Notes: a model not told the origin generated them from the sequence alone. Positions 1 through 7,259 are shown, numbered from the stretch's first letter. The stretch is DNA of 21,432 bases from an uncultured Amaricoccus sp. (GCF_937858865.1 NZ_CALLYO010000413.1:1-21432); one strand, 5' to 3'. Numbers and translations are program-made.

Positions 1-77
1 CCCGGACGCAGTCTCCAGCTGTAGTGGAGTCGCAGCGAACGGCCGCTGTCCGCCCATCCTGTCGGTCACCGCAACCT
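1..77. other. non-coding left end of window
   Basis: I see no credible gene here. The sequence lies downstream of the minus-strand operon that ends at 78. Together with 21298-21432 it would form one intergenic stretch of about 210 bp if the molecule is circular, which is inference. Confidence 0.5.
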
Positions 78-386
78 TCAAGGCCGTTCTGGTCCACGAC
101 TGTCAGAGCGGATTCTTGCGTCGTCCCCGAACCAGAGCATCCACCGCGCCATGATTTCGTTGACCTCCTTCGTGGCGCTCTCGTGCTCCCGGCCGAGGCA
201 GTTCAGATACTCCTGCATCGCCAAGAGGTAGGCCTGATACTCCTCGTTCAGGAAGTCGCGGAACTCCCGATCATCGGCCGGTGGTTTGACTTCCTCCGGA
301 GGGACCGGCCGCAGACAGGCCTCCTGGGCAGCGGCCGAGCTTGCCGCCCCTAAGGTGAGTCCCAGCGCCAGAAGCCATCGGTTCAC
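78..386 (-). CDS. small exported protein of unknown function
   Basis: A 102-aa protein with a clear Sec signal peptide: MNR, a hydrophobic run rich in Leu and Ala at residues 4-20, then an AAA-Q type cleavage site. The mature part is short, acidic and probably helical, with single cysteines near residues 24 and 63 that could form a disulfide in the periplasm. The GTG start overlaps the stop of the upstream trbM-like gene as GTGA, so the two are probably translationally coupled and form the end of a repC - trbM-like - exported protein operon. I do not recognise a named family. Position beside a TrbM-like protein suggests a cell-envelope role in conjugation, which is inference. Confidence 0.75.
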   Translation of the reverse strand: MNRWLLALGLTLGAASSAAAQEACLRPVPPEEVKPPADDREFRDFLNEEYQAYLLAMQEYLNCLGREHESATKEVNEIMARWMLWFGDDARIRSDSRGPERP

Positions 387-1006
387 GGGGCGCCGTCGAG
401 CGTGATCGTCGGCTGCTCCTCGATCTCCATCAGCTCCGCGGGGGCGAGGGTCAGTGAAAACCCGGTGTCGGGGTTGGAGAGGAAGACCGGCGACACGTAG
501 GGCTCGCTGCCCGCGCCGGTCGGGATAGTGATCTGGAAGCGATAGGCCACGCGCTCGGCCGCGACCGGCGCCCCCAGGAACCAGTACCCCGGCCGGCCCA
601 TGAAGAGCGGCGGCGTGTACTCGGCGTCGGGATAGCAGGCCGGGGTGGCGAAGGTGTAGTCGGCGGCCTCGTCGAATCCCATCGGGGCCGGCTCGGGGCA
701 GATCCAGCCAGCGCGAGACTGACGAGGCGGTCGAGCGAATGCGACCTCGGCGGCGTCATAGGCCGAGCCGTCGCTCATCGTGCAGGTGGCGAAGGGCGGC
801 TCGGGTGGTCGGTCAGTGATGCGGTCGATCATATAGTCGTAGGCGTCGCTGCAGGTCCCCGACGGCTCGCTCGGAAAACCCGCCGCCATGCACAGGATGA
901 CCGCGCAGTCGATATCGTGGTCCGCGGCCGAGGGCATGGGGGCAAGGCCAATCGCTCCTCCGAGCGCGGCGGCGGCGGTGCAGCCAAGGGTCATGTGGCG
1001 AGACAT
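383..1006 (-). CDS. TrbM-like exported conjugation-associated protein
   Basis: A 207-aa protein with an N-terminal signal peptide (MSRHMTLGCTAAAALGGAIG, then an APMPSAA-D cleavage region). The mature N-terminus reads DIDCAVILCMAAGFP followed by further cysteines, which resembles the CxxxxC opening of the TrbM/KikA family of conjugal-transfer proteins. The rest of the protein is poorly conserved to my eye. I chose the ATG at 1006 because a strong ribosome-binding sequence, GGAGGAG, sits seven bases upstream; the TTG five codons earlier lies inside that sequence. The start overlaps the end of repC by 16 bp, implying co-transcription and coupling. The TrbM assignment rests on the cysteine pattern only. 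Confidence 0.65.
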   Translation of the reverse strand: MSRHMTLGCTAAAALGGAIGLAPMPSAADHDIDCAVILCMAAGFPSEPSGTCSDAYDYMIDRITDRPPEPPFATCTMSDGSAYDAAEVAFARPPRQSRAGWICPEPAPMGFDEAADYTFATPACYPDAEYTPPLFMGRPGYWFLGAPVAAERVAYRFQITIPTGAGSEPYVSPVFLSNPDTGFSLTLAPAELMEIEEQPTITLDGAP

Positions 1007-2148
1007 GATGAACTCCTCCAAGTCTGGGGGTGGAACGGTGCGGTGGGGGTGGGGCAGGGGCCGTGGACGCCCCTACGCCGATGCAGGAGGCCGAAGAGGT
1101 TTCGGCTCAGGCGAAGCGGCCCCGTCTCGGCGCGGGTTGCCATCGCCCGTACCCACGCTGCCGGACTGCGGATGTTGCCTTGGCGTCCGACGCTGTCGGC
1201 GTCCGCGAGCAGCACCAGAACCGCGGCGCCAGTGCGGCCGAGCGCGGCTTGCGTCTCGGCCCACATCGCGTCGGTGACGCCGATCTCGGCGGCGCGCTCG
1301 TAGGCCGCGGCTACCATGCCCGACCAGCTCACGGCGCCACCGCTCGTTTCGATGCGGATCCGCCAGTCGAACGGCAGGACCGCCGCCAGCATGTCGAGGG
1401 TGATGTGACGAAGTGCGTCGGCTCCGCCGCCCGCCTGATCTCTCGGAGCCCTACAAACAGGATTCTCATCCTTCTCTGTGGTGTAGGGTCGGACGATCTC
1501 GTCGTCCCGGTCGGAAAGAAGGATCCGACCGGCGGCGCGCTCATCGTCGGCGTTTGCCGCCAGCCTGGCCGCTGCCTCGAGTCGGCCGACCAACGCGGCC
1601 AGCTCGTGCAGCGGGAGACCGCGATGCCGCCTCGGACACGCGTCGAGTACTGCAGCCGCCGCTCGCGGTGCAGCGTCGTTGTCGATCGCGACGATGGCGC
1701 GCAGCTGGCGCTTCAGCTCGGAAACCCGCGCCGCCAGGCGTCGCCGCTCATCGAGTTCGGCCTCCGCTTCGAGCGCGGCGCGCTCGATGGCGGCGACGGC
1801 TGCGAGCATCGGCGAGAAGTCGATGCCCTGCAGGACGACGATGCGGCCGCGGCGACGCTGGATCATCCGACGACCTCCGCCAGCGGAACGGTCGACCACC
1901 AGGCCGTAGGCCTCGAGACGCCGGATGTGGCTGCGGATGGTGCGCGCGTCGCAGCCGCGCTCATCCGCGAGATCCTGTACCCGCGCTGGCGAGATCGGTC
2001 GATCGGCGTCCCCGGGGACGTGACGCAACAGCGCGTGGCCGGTGACGAGAACCGCGTCCGGCAGGCCGTGGGCGACAGCGGCCACGCGCAAAACGCGGTG
2101 GAGCTCCCCCTGGGGGAGTCGGGGTTCGATGGACTGCTCTTTCTCCAT
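991..2148 (-). CDS. repC: plasmid replication initiator RepC
   Basis: A 385-aa protein with the layout of RepC initiators of alphaproteobacterial plasmids. An N-terminal winged-helix region begins LPQGELHRVLRVAAVAHGL, and the DNA-reading helix segment is near RTIRSHIRRLEAYGLVVDRS. A motif around DFSPMLAAV leads into a coiled coil of about 45 residues rich in Glu, Arg and Leu. The C-terminal domain contains GNIRSPAAWVRAMATRAETG, a RepC signature. In RepC plasmids the origin usually lies inside this gene, so oriV may be here. The ATG at 2148 is chosen because GGAGG sits six bases upstream; the longer reading frame to 2256 has no support. No repA/repB pair precedes it, so it is a stand-alone repC. 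The SD is buried in a hairpin, described under its leader. Confidence 0.88.
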   Translation of the reverse strand: MEKEQSIEPRLPQGELHRVLRVAAVAHGLPDAVLVTGHALLRHVPGDADRPISPARVQDLADERGCDARTIRSHIRRLEAYGLVVDRSAGGGRRMIQRRRGRIVVLQGIDFSPMLAAVAAIERAALEAEAELDERRRLAARVSELKRQLRAIVAIDNDAAPRAAAAVLDACPRRHRGLPLHELAALVGRLEAAARLAANADDERAAGRILLSDRDDEIVRPYTTEKDENPVCRAPRDQAGGGADALRHITLDMLAAVLPFDWRIRIETSGGAVSWSGMVAAAYERAAEIGVTDAMWAETQAALGRTGAAVLVLLADADSVGRQGNIRSPAAWVRAMATRAETGPLRLSRNLFGLLHRRRGVHGPCPTPTAPFHPQTWRSSSCLAT

Positions 2149-2320
2149 TCCTGACCTCCGGTCGGGAGGTGCGAGGCGTCCGACAGGGCAAATCCTCCTC
2201 GTTCGCCGGAGGGCGGTTTTTCCTTGCCTGCTGTGGACCGGGTCGCTAGCCTGCAAGGTGACAGGCTTTCAGAGCTAGCGACCCTCGGTGGACCTCGTTC
2301 CTCCGAGGGTTTCTTTTTCC
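2149..2320 (-). promoter_or_regulatory. structured repC leader with possible counter-transcribed RNA
   Basis: Three structures are visible. First, the repC ribosome-binding site (GGAGG, 2159-2155 on the minus strand) is the 3' arm of a perfect 6-bp hairpin, 2154-2159 with 2165-2170, loop five bases. Second, an 11-bp perfect inverted repeat GGGTCGCTAGC/GCTAGCGACCC lies at 2240-2250 and 2274-2284. Third, the right arm of that repeat overlaps (2281-2284) the left arm of a terminator hairpin at 2281-2310, so the two folds compete. Read on the plus strand, a weaker stem at 2203-2216 is followed by TTTTT. This resembles repABC plasmids, where a small antisense RNA controls folding of the repC leader. 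I could not place a convincing promoter. Confidence 0.6.
2281..2318 (+). terminator. Rho-independent terminator-like hairpin
   Basis: An 8-bp perfect stem, ACCCTCGG with CCGAGGGT (2281-2288 and 2303-2310), is followed directly by TTCTTTTT on the plus strand. It could end a small plus-strand RNA antisense to the repC leader, because no plus-strand gene precedes it. Confidence 0.65.
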
Positions 2321-2643
2321 GGGTCGAGGCCTTGGGCGGTTTATCGCCGTTTGAGCAGCGTTGCCCCTTCGCTCAACCCTTGGCTGTTAACCTCTCCTTC
2401 ATCTTGTGGTTAGCGTGCGGCGCCACCACGACCGCTGGCCCAGCCCTGAGGCGGAATCCAACGCGTCGCCGCAGCGACTCGACCTTGGCGCGGAAACGCC
2501 ACCTGCACCAGAGGAAAGTCATCATTTCGAAAATTACAGATTTTCGAGGATTTACACTGGTCGAATCAGACGATTATCGTCACGCTTGGAATGCAACGGT
2601 TTTTCGCCTACGGCTTCTCGATCACCAATCGAGAGCCAGACGA
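2321..2643 (+). promoter_or_regulatory. intergenic leader with two palindromes before the 92-aa gene
   Basis: No gene seen. The GC content drops relative to the neighbours. A perfect palindrome TCGAAAAT-tacag-ATTTTCGA lies at 2527-2547 and is a candidate operator. A second hairpin, TCTCGAT-cacca-ATCGAGA (2616-2634), ends ten bases before the next ATG and covers the only SD-like bases (GAGAG), so it may hold the ribosome site closed. Confidence 0.4.
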
Positions 2644-2922
2644 ATGGATAACAGGCAACAGCTCGTATCGAACTATGTCCGGTCGTTTGTGCACAATGAT
2701 GGAGGCTCTCTGCGCTTCGTCCCAAAGCGGGACGAAAAAGGCAGACCTTATTGGGAGGTGTTTGGCGTCTACGCAGACGGATCGGAGCAGCAGATCAAGC
2801 TTTCCGGAACAGGCCTGCCAAAGTTACTCAAATCGGCCGAAGCGGTCATTGCCTACTGGCAATCGATCTACCCAGAGGCGACCGAAGTTACAATTCCAAT
2901 ACTTCCGAACGGCGACAAGTAG
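2644..2922 (+). CDS. conserved-looking small protein, unknown function
   Basis: A soluble 92-aa protein without signal peptide or membrane segment. It has a mixed alpha/beta look: a beta-rich middle (SLRFVPKRDEKGRPYWEVFGVY) and a helix (KLLKSAEAVIAYWQSIYPEA). I do not recognise the family. The ATG at 2644 is preferred over the much longer open frame that begins at 2224, because the upstream part reads like translated regulatory sequence. It is followed after 48 bp by the remnant secretion operon on the same strand and may be its first gene. Its codon use is less GC-rich than that of the genes around it. Confidence 0.55.
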   Translation: MDNRQQLVSNYVRSFVHNDGGSLRFVPKRDEKGRPYWEVFGVYADGSEQQIKLSGTGLPKLLKSAEAVIAYWQSIYPEATEVTIPILPNGDK

Positions 2923-2951
2923 GCCAAACGCGAGTTTCAGTCCTAATCCGC

Positions 2952-2960
2952 TTATCCACA
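2952..2960. other. DnaA-box consensus
   Basis: TTATCCACA, a perfect match to the classical DnaA box, lies just before the start of the membrane-protein gene. A single box may be chance. The same 9-mer occurs at the iteron origin (19148-19156). Confidence 0.4.
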
Positions 2961-2970
2961 GGGGGATGGG

Positions 2971-3390
2971 GTGGTGAGCGGGCGTTTTGCGGACCCGCGA
3001 GTCGTCGATCTCTCTGAGGCGACGGTCGAGCTCCGCGCTCGGCGTAGAATCTTGCGCGATCAACGCCGGAAAGACTTCGCGCGGAAGTTGCGGCGTCTGC
3101 CTGTTGCACGGTCAGCACTTTGGGTCGTCGCGTTCTATGCCGCGCTGACGGCTTGCACCGCATTGTGGTGGCACTGGGACCAGGTCGGCCTGCCACGACT
3201 GCTGATGGGCACGGCGCTGCTCCTCGCCGTGCTGCTCGCGACCGGGCGCGAGGTCGTCTGGGCGCATCCGACCTGGATGCTGCTGATTCCGGCGGCAATC
3301 ATCGTGGCGGCGTTCTTCTGGTATCCGCTGGCGCCGACCGCGGCCGTCTTGGGGCTCGTCTTCATCGCCAACATGCTGTGGTTCGGATGA
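2971..3390 (+). CDS. multi-pass membrane protein at head of virB remnant
   Basis: A 139-aa protein with a basic cytoplasmic N-terminus (residues 1-47, many Arg/Lys) and about four hydrophobic segments: roughly 48-66 (ALWVVAFYAALTACTALWW), 75-92, 100-116 and 119-137. The GTG start at 2971 follows AGGGGG by about six bases; a second GTG at 2974 is also possible. Its stop overlaps the start of the virB1 gene (ATGATGA), indicating coupling. I do not know the family; position just before virB1 suggests an accessory membrane component of the conjugation apparatus. Confidence 0.65.
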   Translation: MVSGRFADPRVVDLSEATVELRARRRILRDQRRKDFARKLRRLPVARSALWVVAFYAALTACTALWWHWDQVGLPRLLMGTALLLAVLLATGREVVWAHPTWMLLIPAAIIVAAFFWYPLAPTAAVLGLVFIANMLWFG

Positions 3391-4156
3391 TGAAGGCGCG
3401 GCAGTTGTTCATCGGCTTCGGCACGTCGCTTCTCATGGTAGGGGGGCCGGTCTTCGCCGATGTTTGGGAGTTCGACAGACAGGGGAAGGTCCTCGTCTCG
3501 CCGGATACGTACCGGGCCGATAATGTCTATTATGTGAAAACGTTTCCGGTGAACCCGCTACACCGGCGGTCGGACTATCCACCAGGAACGTCACTCGGGC
3601 CATTTACGAACCGATGGCCGAGGGTGTCGCCGAGGTCTATGCGGCCGATCCCGCGGTCGCTAGCGCCGGCCTCGAAGAGGAAGATTTCGTCCGGCTCTTC
3701 GTCGCGCTGATCGACCAGGAGTCGCGGTTCAACCCGGCCGCCGTGTCGCCGAAAGGCGCGCGCGGGCTCGGCCAGCTGATGCCGGAGACGGCCGCACTCC
3801 TCGGCGTCGACGCTGGCGAGCCGATGGCGAACCTGCACGGTGCCGCGCGCTACCTGACCGCGCAGCTCGCCGAGTTCGGCCGGGTCGACCTGGCACTCGC
3901 CGCCTACAACGCCGGGCCGCAGCGGGTCGAGCAGTTCCACGGCATCCCGCCGTATCGCGAGACCCGCGATTACGTCGCGAAGATCACCGCCGCGGCCGCG
4001 CTCGCCAGCGGCGCGCCGGCGGTCGCGGACATCCCGAGCCCGGCCGTCGGCCGAGCCTTCATCTCTCCCGCAACCCCCGCGCTCGAAACCGACGTCGTCG
4101 AGCCGGTCTCTCTCGCAGCCCCCGCACAAGGAACCGTGCTCGAATGGAAAAGATGA
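3387..4156 (+). pseudogene. virB1: VirB1 lytic transglycosylase, split by a frameshift
   Basis: The catalytic part is clear in one frame (3614-4156): ALIDQESRFNPAAVSPKGA holds the catalytic glutamate of the SLT family, followed by GLGQLMPETA and LALAAYNAGPQRV. VirB1 opens the peptidoglycan so that a conjugation channel can be assembled. The signal peptide (MKARQLFIGFGTSLLMVGGPVFA-D, ATG 3387 or 3390) lies in a different frame. That frame stays open to 3710 but turns into shadow sequence, while the catalytic frame is closed by a TAA at 3521-3523. The change of frame must therefore fall between about 3524 and 3614. No SD precedes ATG 3614, so the catalytic domain alone is unlikely to be made. 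A natural mutation or a sequence error are both possible. Confidence 0.75.
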
Positions 4157-4485
4157 TCGCGACCACGCGCCGGATGATCGGCGTGCCGCTCCCTTCGGTC
4201 ATGCCGGGCGTCCGGCTCGTCTGGCTGCTGCTCGGCCTCTTCGCCGTCGCCGTCGTTATCGGCGGCCCGGCAGCGGCGCAGGACCTCTCGCCGATCGACA
4301 CCTTCTTCGCGACCCTCGGCGCGGCGCTGACCGGCACCACCGGCCGCGCGATCGGCCTCGTCGCGCTCGCCGCCGTCGGCGTGATGTTCCTGTTCGGCCG
4401 AATGAACATGGGCTTCGCCGTCTCGATCTGCGTCGGCCTGGTCATCCTCTTCGGCGCCGCGACCATCCTCGGCGGCTTCGCGTGA
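4144..4485 (+). CDS. virB2: VirB2/TrbC-type conjugative pilin precursor
   Basis: A 113-aa protein with the usual pilin plan: a long positively charged leader, a first hydrophobic stretch ending PAAAQ (probable signal peptidase site near residue 45), then two membrane helices (about 67-83, GRAIGLVALAAVGVMFL, and 91-111, AVSICVGLVILFGAATILG) separated by a short FGRMNMG loop. Mature subunits would be inserted in the inner membrane and assembled into the pilus. It overlaps the end of virB1 by 13 bp and its stop overlaps the GTG of virB3. With VirB4 and the core complex missing, it cannot build a pilus from this molecule alone. Confidence 0.85.
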   Translation: MEKMIATTRRMIGVPLPSVMPGVRLVWLLLGLFAVAVVIGGPAAAQDLSPIDTFFATLGAALTGTTGRAIGLVALAAVGVMFLFGRMNMGFAVSICVGLVILFGAATILGGFA

Positions 4486-4826
4486 GCTTTTCCGCGCCCT
4501 GCTTCCAGGCACTGACCAGGCCCGTCTCGATGATGGGTCTGCCGCTCACCTACGTCGTCATCCTCGCGATGACGACGATGGGCGGCTTCATCGCCACGCT
4601 CAGCTTCGTCTACCTCGTGGCCTCGGCGATCATCGGCTACGCCGCCCTCCGGGCGCTCGCCGCCTGGGACCCGCGGATCTTCGACGTGATCCTGACGAGC
4701 CTGCGGCGGACGCCGCTGCCGGCGGCCTGGCTGCGCGGCAAGGCGAACGCCACCCCCGCCCCGATCAGCGCGGCGGTCGTCGGCAGCCCGTCCCAACGCG
4801 CCGCCGCCGGCAGCGCCCTGAAGTAG
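4482..4826 (+). CDS. virB3: VirB3, C-terminus replaced at a deletion junction
   Basis: A 114-aa frame starting with GTG in a GTGA overlap with virB2. Residues 8-15 (FQALTRPV) and the hydrophobic pair at about 20-53 match VirB3, an inner-membrane T4SS protein that works with VirB4. The motif AAWDPRIFDVILTSLRR (60-76) corresponds to the conserved DPR-F segment after the helices. From about residue 82 (nucleotide 4735-4742) onward the frame is merely the complementary strand of the virD4 fragment, so the last 30 or so residues are not native. virB4 should follow and is absent. Confidence 0.75.
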   Translation: MSFSAPCFQALTRPVSMMGLPLTYVVILAMTTMGGFIATLSFVYLVASAIIGYAALRALAAWDPRIFDVILTSLRRTPLPAAWLRGKANATPAPISAAVVGSPSQRAAAGSALK

Positions 4827-4963
4827 GTCGCGAGATCGATCTCGCGGAGGTCGCCGCCGAGCCGCCAGGTGACGACCGCGCCAGCGGCGAGCAAGCCAGG
4901 CAGAATGCCGACCATCAGCCCCACGCCGCCGCCGAGCAGGATGTCCTGTCCGCGCCGCGTCAT
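4637..4963 (-). pseudogene. virD4: N-terminal fragment of VirD4/TraG coupling protein
   Basis: The ATG at 4963 overlaps the stop of virD2 (TGATG); a GTG at 4966 is also possible. Residues 1-75 look like the membrane-anchoring start of a VirD4-type coupling ATPase: a first helix (DILLGGGVGLMVGILPGLLAAGAVV), a periplasmic segment with DLATYFRALPAAARWDG, and a second helix (TTAALIGAGVAFAL). VirD4 proteins are usually 550-700 aa and carry Walker motifs; none are present. Beyond about 4740 the frame is only the complement of virB3. The gene is therefore truncated, and the plasmid would need a coupling protein from a helper. Confidence 0.7.
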
Positions 4964-6678
4964 CACCGGCTCCGATCGTCGTCGTCGCGCTCGCGGCGCC
5001 GGCCCGGACGCTCGTGCCTGCCGCGCACTTCGGGCGTGTCGTCACCACGGCCGGCCGGCGGAGTGGCGCGCCCTTCCCCACTGCGCGCCTGCCCCCATCC
5101 ACCAGCAGCGTCCCGCGTCGAACCGAACTCCGGCGCGCCGCGCGGGTCATCGCGCTCTATCCCACGCACCCGCTCGGCCGCCTCCCGGTAGATCGTGCCG
5201 GCGCGGCTGTGGAAGTCGGCAAGCTGCGCCGTCGCCTCGTCGACCCGCTCGGCCGGCTGACCCCGCGCCGCGCGATCTGCCGCCCGCTCGGCAAGTTCCT
5301 CCGCGCGGAAGTCGCGCCCGAGCCCCATCGACACCGTCTCCGCCGCGAAGCGCGCCACCGTCGCTTCCGGTTGCAATCCGAAGCGCTCGGCCAGCCGTGC
5401 CACATCCCGGTCCGCCTCCGCCTTGATCGCCACCGCTCGCGCGTCGCCGGCCGGCATCGCCAGGCCGCGGTAGTCCGCGTGGAGCGCCTCGGCCCGGTAG
5501 CCCTGCAGCCCCATGTCGTCGCGGATGAACGGCGCTGCCTCCGCCTTCAGACTGGCCAGCTCGCGCAGGAACTCCGCCCGCTTCGCCGGATTTTCCACCG
5601 ACCACACGTCGGCCTCAAGTTCGACGAAGTTCTGCCGCACCTCGGCCTGTAGCTGCTCGATCGTCTCCGCCATCCGCATGGCCTCCTCTGGTGTCAGTCT
5701 CGGTGCCGCCTCGCGGTCCGCCACGAGCGCCTGGCCTGCAAGGATCGTCGCCGCGGCGGCTTCCAGCTGTTCGGCGAACGCTGGCGCCTGTCCGGCGATC
5801 GACGTCGCCGCGCCCTGATAGTCGCGGGCATAGTCAAGGATCTCCGCCGCCGTGACGATCGCGGACGCCTCGCTATGCGCTGGCGCCACCGCCTCCCGCC
5901 CTTCGGCCCGCGCCCTTCGATACTCCGCATCCGGCACCGGCCGGTCATGCACGCCGCGCGACAGCCGCGTCGTGCCGGTCAGCGCGATCCCCTCGCGCGC
6001 CGCCACCGCGACCTGCACCTCGCGCAGTCGGTCGAAGGTAATCTCCCCCCGCGATGACACTCGCAGCCACTGCCCCTCGTCGAGCCCGCGACGGCCGACG
6101 ACGACATGGATATGCGGATAGGCGGTATCCTTGTGGAAGGCGGTGTAATAGTCCCAGCGGTCGCCATAGGCGCCGCTGTCGAACAGCGCCGCCGCCCAGG
6201 CCCGCCCTGCCCGCTCCGCCGCGTCCGGATCGGTCCCCTGCGGAAAGCTGACCACGAAGTGCGAGGTCCGCTCGGCCCCGCCCCGCTCGACATCCGGCAA
6301 CCCCCAGGCCGCCGCGATCTGCGCGGCATCGCCGACCCCGAGCTCGGTGCCGAAGGTGCTCTCCGACGACACCAGCGGCACATCGCCCTTCCGGCTCAGA
6401 TAGTCCATCTGCGCCCGCAGCCCGCGGCTCGTCGCCGTTCCGCCCGAGCCGATCAGCTTGACGAGCGCCTGCGGGTTCGGCGACAGCGCCCCGCCGATCG
6501 CCGCCCGCCGTCGCCCTCCCGTCCGCCGGGCTTCGCCATAGGTCAGACGGCGCTCGGCGCCGCCCCGGCCAAGCTCGAGATGCGCCCAGTCCTCCCCCAT
6601 CACCGCGTCGACCGCAGAGACCCAGGCCGGCGCCTGAGCGCCGCGCCGCAAGAGCTCGGGAACCGACGGCACGCTCAT
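4963..6678 (-). CDS. virD2: VirD2-family relaxase
   Basis: A 571-aa conjugative relaxase of the VirD2 type, which nicks oriT and stays covalently bound to the 5' end. The nucleophile motif GGTATSRGLRAQMDYLSRKG contains the probable catalytic Tyr93. A histidine at TSHFVVSFP (about 140) and the pair HIHVVVGRRG (His189, His191) give the metal-binding triad. The second half (about 280-500) is helical and Glu/Ala-rich, and the tail is strongly basic and acidic (RHERPGRRRERDDDDRSR), recalling the charged translocation signals of T4SS substrates. The ATG at 6678 overlaps the stop of the virD1-like gene as ATGA. The frame extends upstream to 7494 but only as the shadow of that gene. It enters the recipient last, as expected for a relaxase. 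Confidence 0.9.
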   Translation of the reverse strand: MSVPSVPELLRRGAQAPAWVSAVDAVMGEDWAHLELGRGGAERRLTYGEARRTGGRRRAAIGGALSPNPQALVKLIGSGGTATSRGLRAQMDYLSRKGDVPLVSSESTFGTELGVGDAAQIAAAWGLPDVERGGAERTSHFVVSFPQGTDPDAAERAGRAWAAALFDSGAYGDRWDYYTAFHKDTAYPHIHVVVGRRGLDEGQWLRVSSRGEITFDRLREVQVAVAAREGIALTGTTRLSRGVHDRPVPDAEYRRARAEGREAVAPAHSEASAIVTAAEILDYARDYQGAATSIAGQAPAFAEQLEAAAATILAGQALVADREAAPRLTPEEAMRMAETIEQLQAEVRQNFVELEADVWSVENPAKRAEFLRELASLKAEAAPFIRDDMGLQGYRAEALHADYRGLAMPAGDARAVAIKAEADRDVARLAERFGLQPEATVARFAAETVSMGLGRDFRAEELAERAADRAARGQPAERVDEATAQLADFHSRAGTIYREAAERVRGIERDDPRGAPEFGSTRDAAGGWGQARSGEGRATPPAGRGDDTPEVRGRHERPGRRRERDDDDRSR

Positions 6679-7208
6679 TGTGGCCCCCCCGCCCCCTCCG
6701 GTCCGGCGGCCGCCGTCAGCCGAGCCAGGCCGTCCTCGCGCCGCGCGCCAAGCTCGAGGATCCGCTGCAACGCGCCTCGGGTCTCGATCAGGATCCGGCC
6801 GAGTTCGGCCCGCTGCGCCATGAACGCCCGGTAGTCCGGGTCGTGTGTCCGGTTGGCAGAATGCGCGATCTGGTTGATGTTCGTCGCCACGCCGGCGAGC
6901 TGCCGGTTGATCGCCCGCAGCGCCTCGACCGTCTCGCCGTCGACCTCCAGGAAGCCGCCGATCCGCCGGGCGGCGATCCTCAAGGCGCGGTTCCGGTTGA
7001 GGCCGAGGCCCTCGATCTGGGCGTCGAGCTCGGCGAGTTCGGCCTCGGTCAACCGCACCGAGATCGTCCGATCGGCGCGCGGCTCCTTCTTTGCCGCATC
7101 CGGATCCTGCCATTTGCCGCGGATCATCCGGCGATCCTGCCAGCCGGAGGCGTCGCCACCGGCTGCGGCGCTCTTGCTCGATCGGCCAGTGGCCTTGGGT
7201 TGGGTCAT
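6675..7208 (-). CDS. virD1: VirD1/MobC-like relaxosome accessory protein
   Basis: A 177-aa basic protein. After a charged, low-complexity N-terminus (1-45) comes a ribbon-helix-helix-like segment (DRTISVRLTEAELAELDAQIEGLGLNR, broken here by a short turn), then a MobC/VirD1-type helical region with INRQLAGVATNINQIAHSAN, a motif typical of relaxase helper proteins. Such proteins bind oriT, melt it and help the relaxase nick. I use the ATG at 7208; a TTG at 7214 is possible. The nic site begins only about 20 bp upstream of this start, so the protein probably represses its own promoter when bound to oriT. It overlaps virD2 by 4 bp. Confidence 0.8.
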   Translation of the reverse strand: MTQPKATGRSSKSAAAGGDASGWQDRRMIRGKWQDPDAAKKEPRADRTISVRLTEAELAELDAQIEGLGLNRNRALRIAARRIGGFLEVDGETVEALRAINRQLAGVATNINQIAHSANRTHDPDYRAFMAQRAELGRILIETRGALQRILELGARREDGLARLTAAAGPEGAGGPQ

Positions 7209-7259
7209 CGGCAAATGTTCTACATTTATATATATCCTGCCACGTACTTAACCCAACCC
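7197..7259 (+). other. oriT: oriT with T-DNA-border-like nic site
   Basis: On the minus strand, 7242 to 7230 reads TGGCAGGATATAT, followed after five bases by TGTA (7224-7221). This is the core and spacing of Agrobacterium T-DNA borders, whose nopaline left border has the same first 13 bases. On the plus strand it reads ATATATCCTG^CCA; by analogy with VirD2 and RP4 the nick falls between 7239 and 7240. The transferred strand is the plus strand, running right towards virC1. The site is enclosed by a 9-bp perfect inverted repeat, GGGTTGGGT at 7197-7205 and ACCCAACCC at 7251-7259. It lies directly upstream of a virD1/virD2 pair. Confidence 0.87.

Noticed and set aside
2224..2643. Upstream extension of the 92-aa gene to 232 residues
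   Set aside because: It runs through the terminator and inverted repeats of the repC leader and has no protein-like composition.
3524..3614. Programmed -1 frameshift in virB1
   Set aside because: No heptamer of the form X XXY YYZ with a following structure; GTGAAAACG does not allow good re-pairing, so simple mutation is more likely.
3575..4512. Minus-strand open frames opposite virB1 and virB2
   Set aside because: Arg/Asp/Glu-rich shadow translations of GC-rich genes with convincing products on the plus strand.
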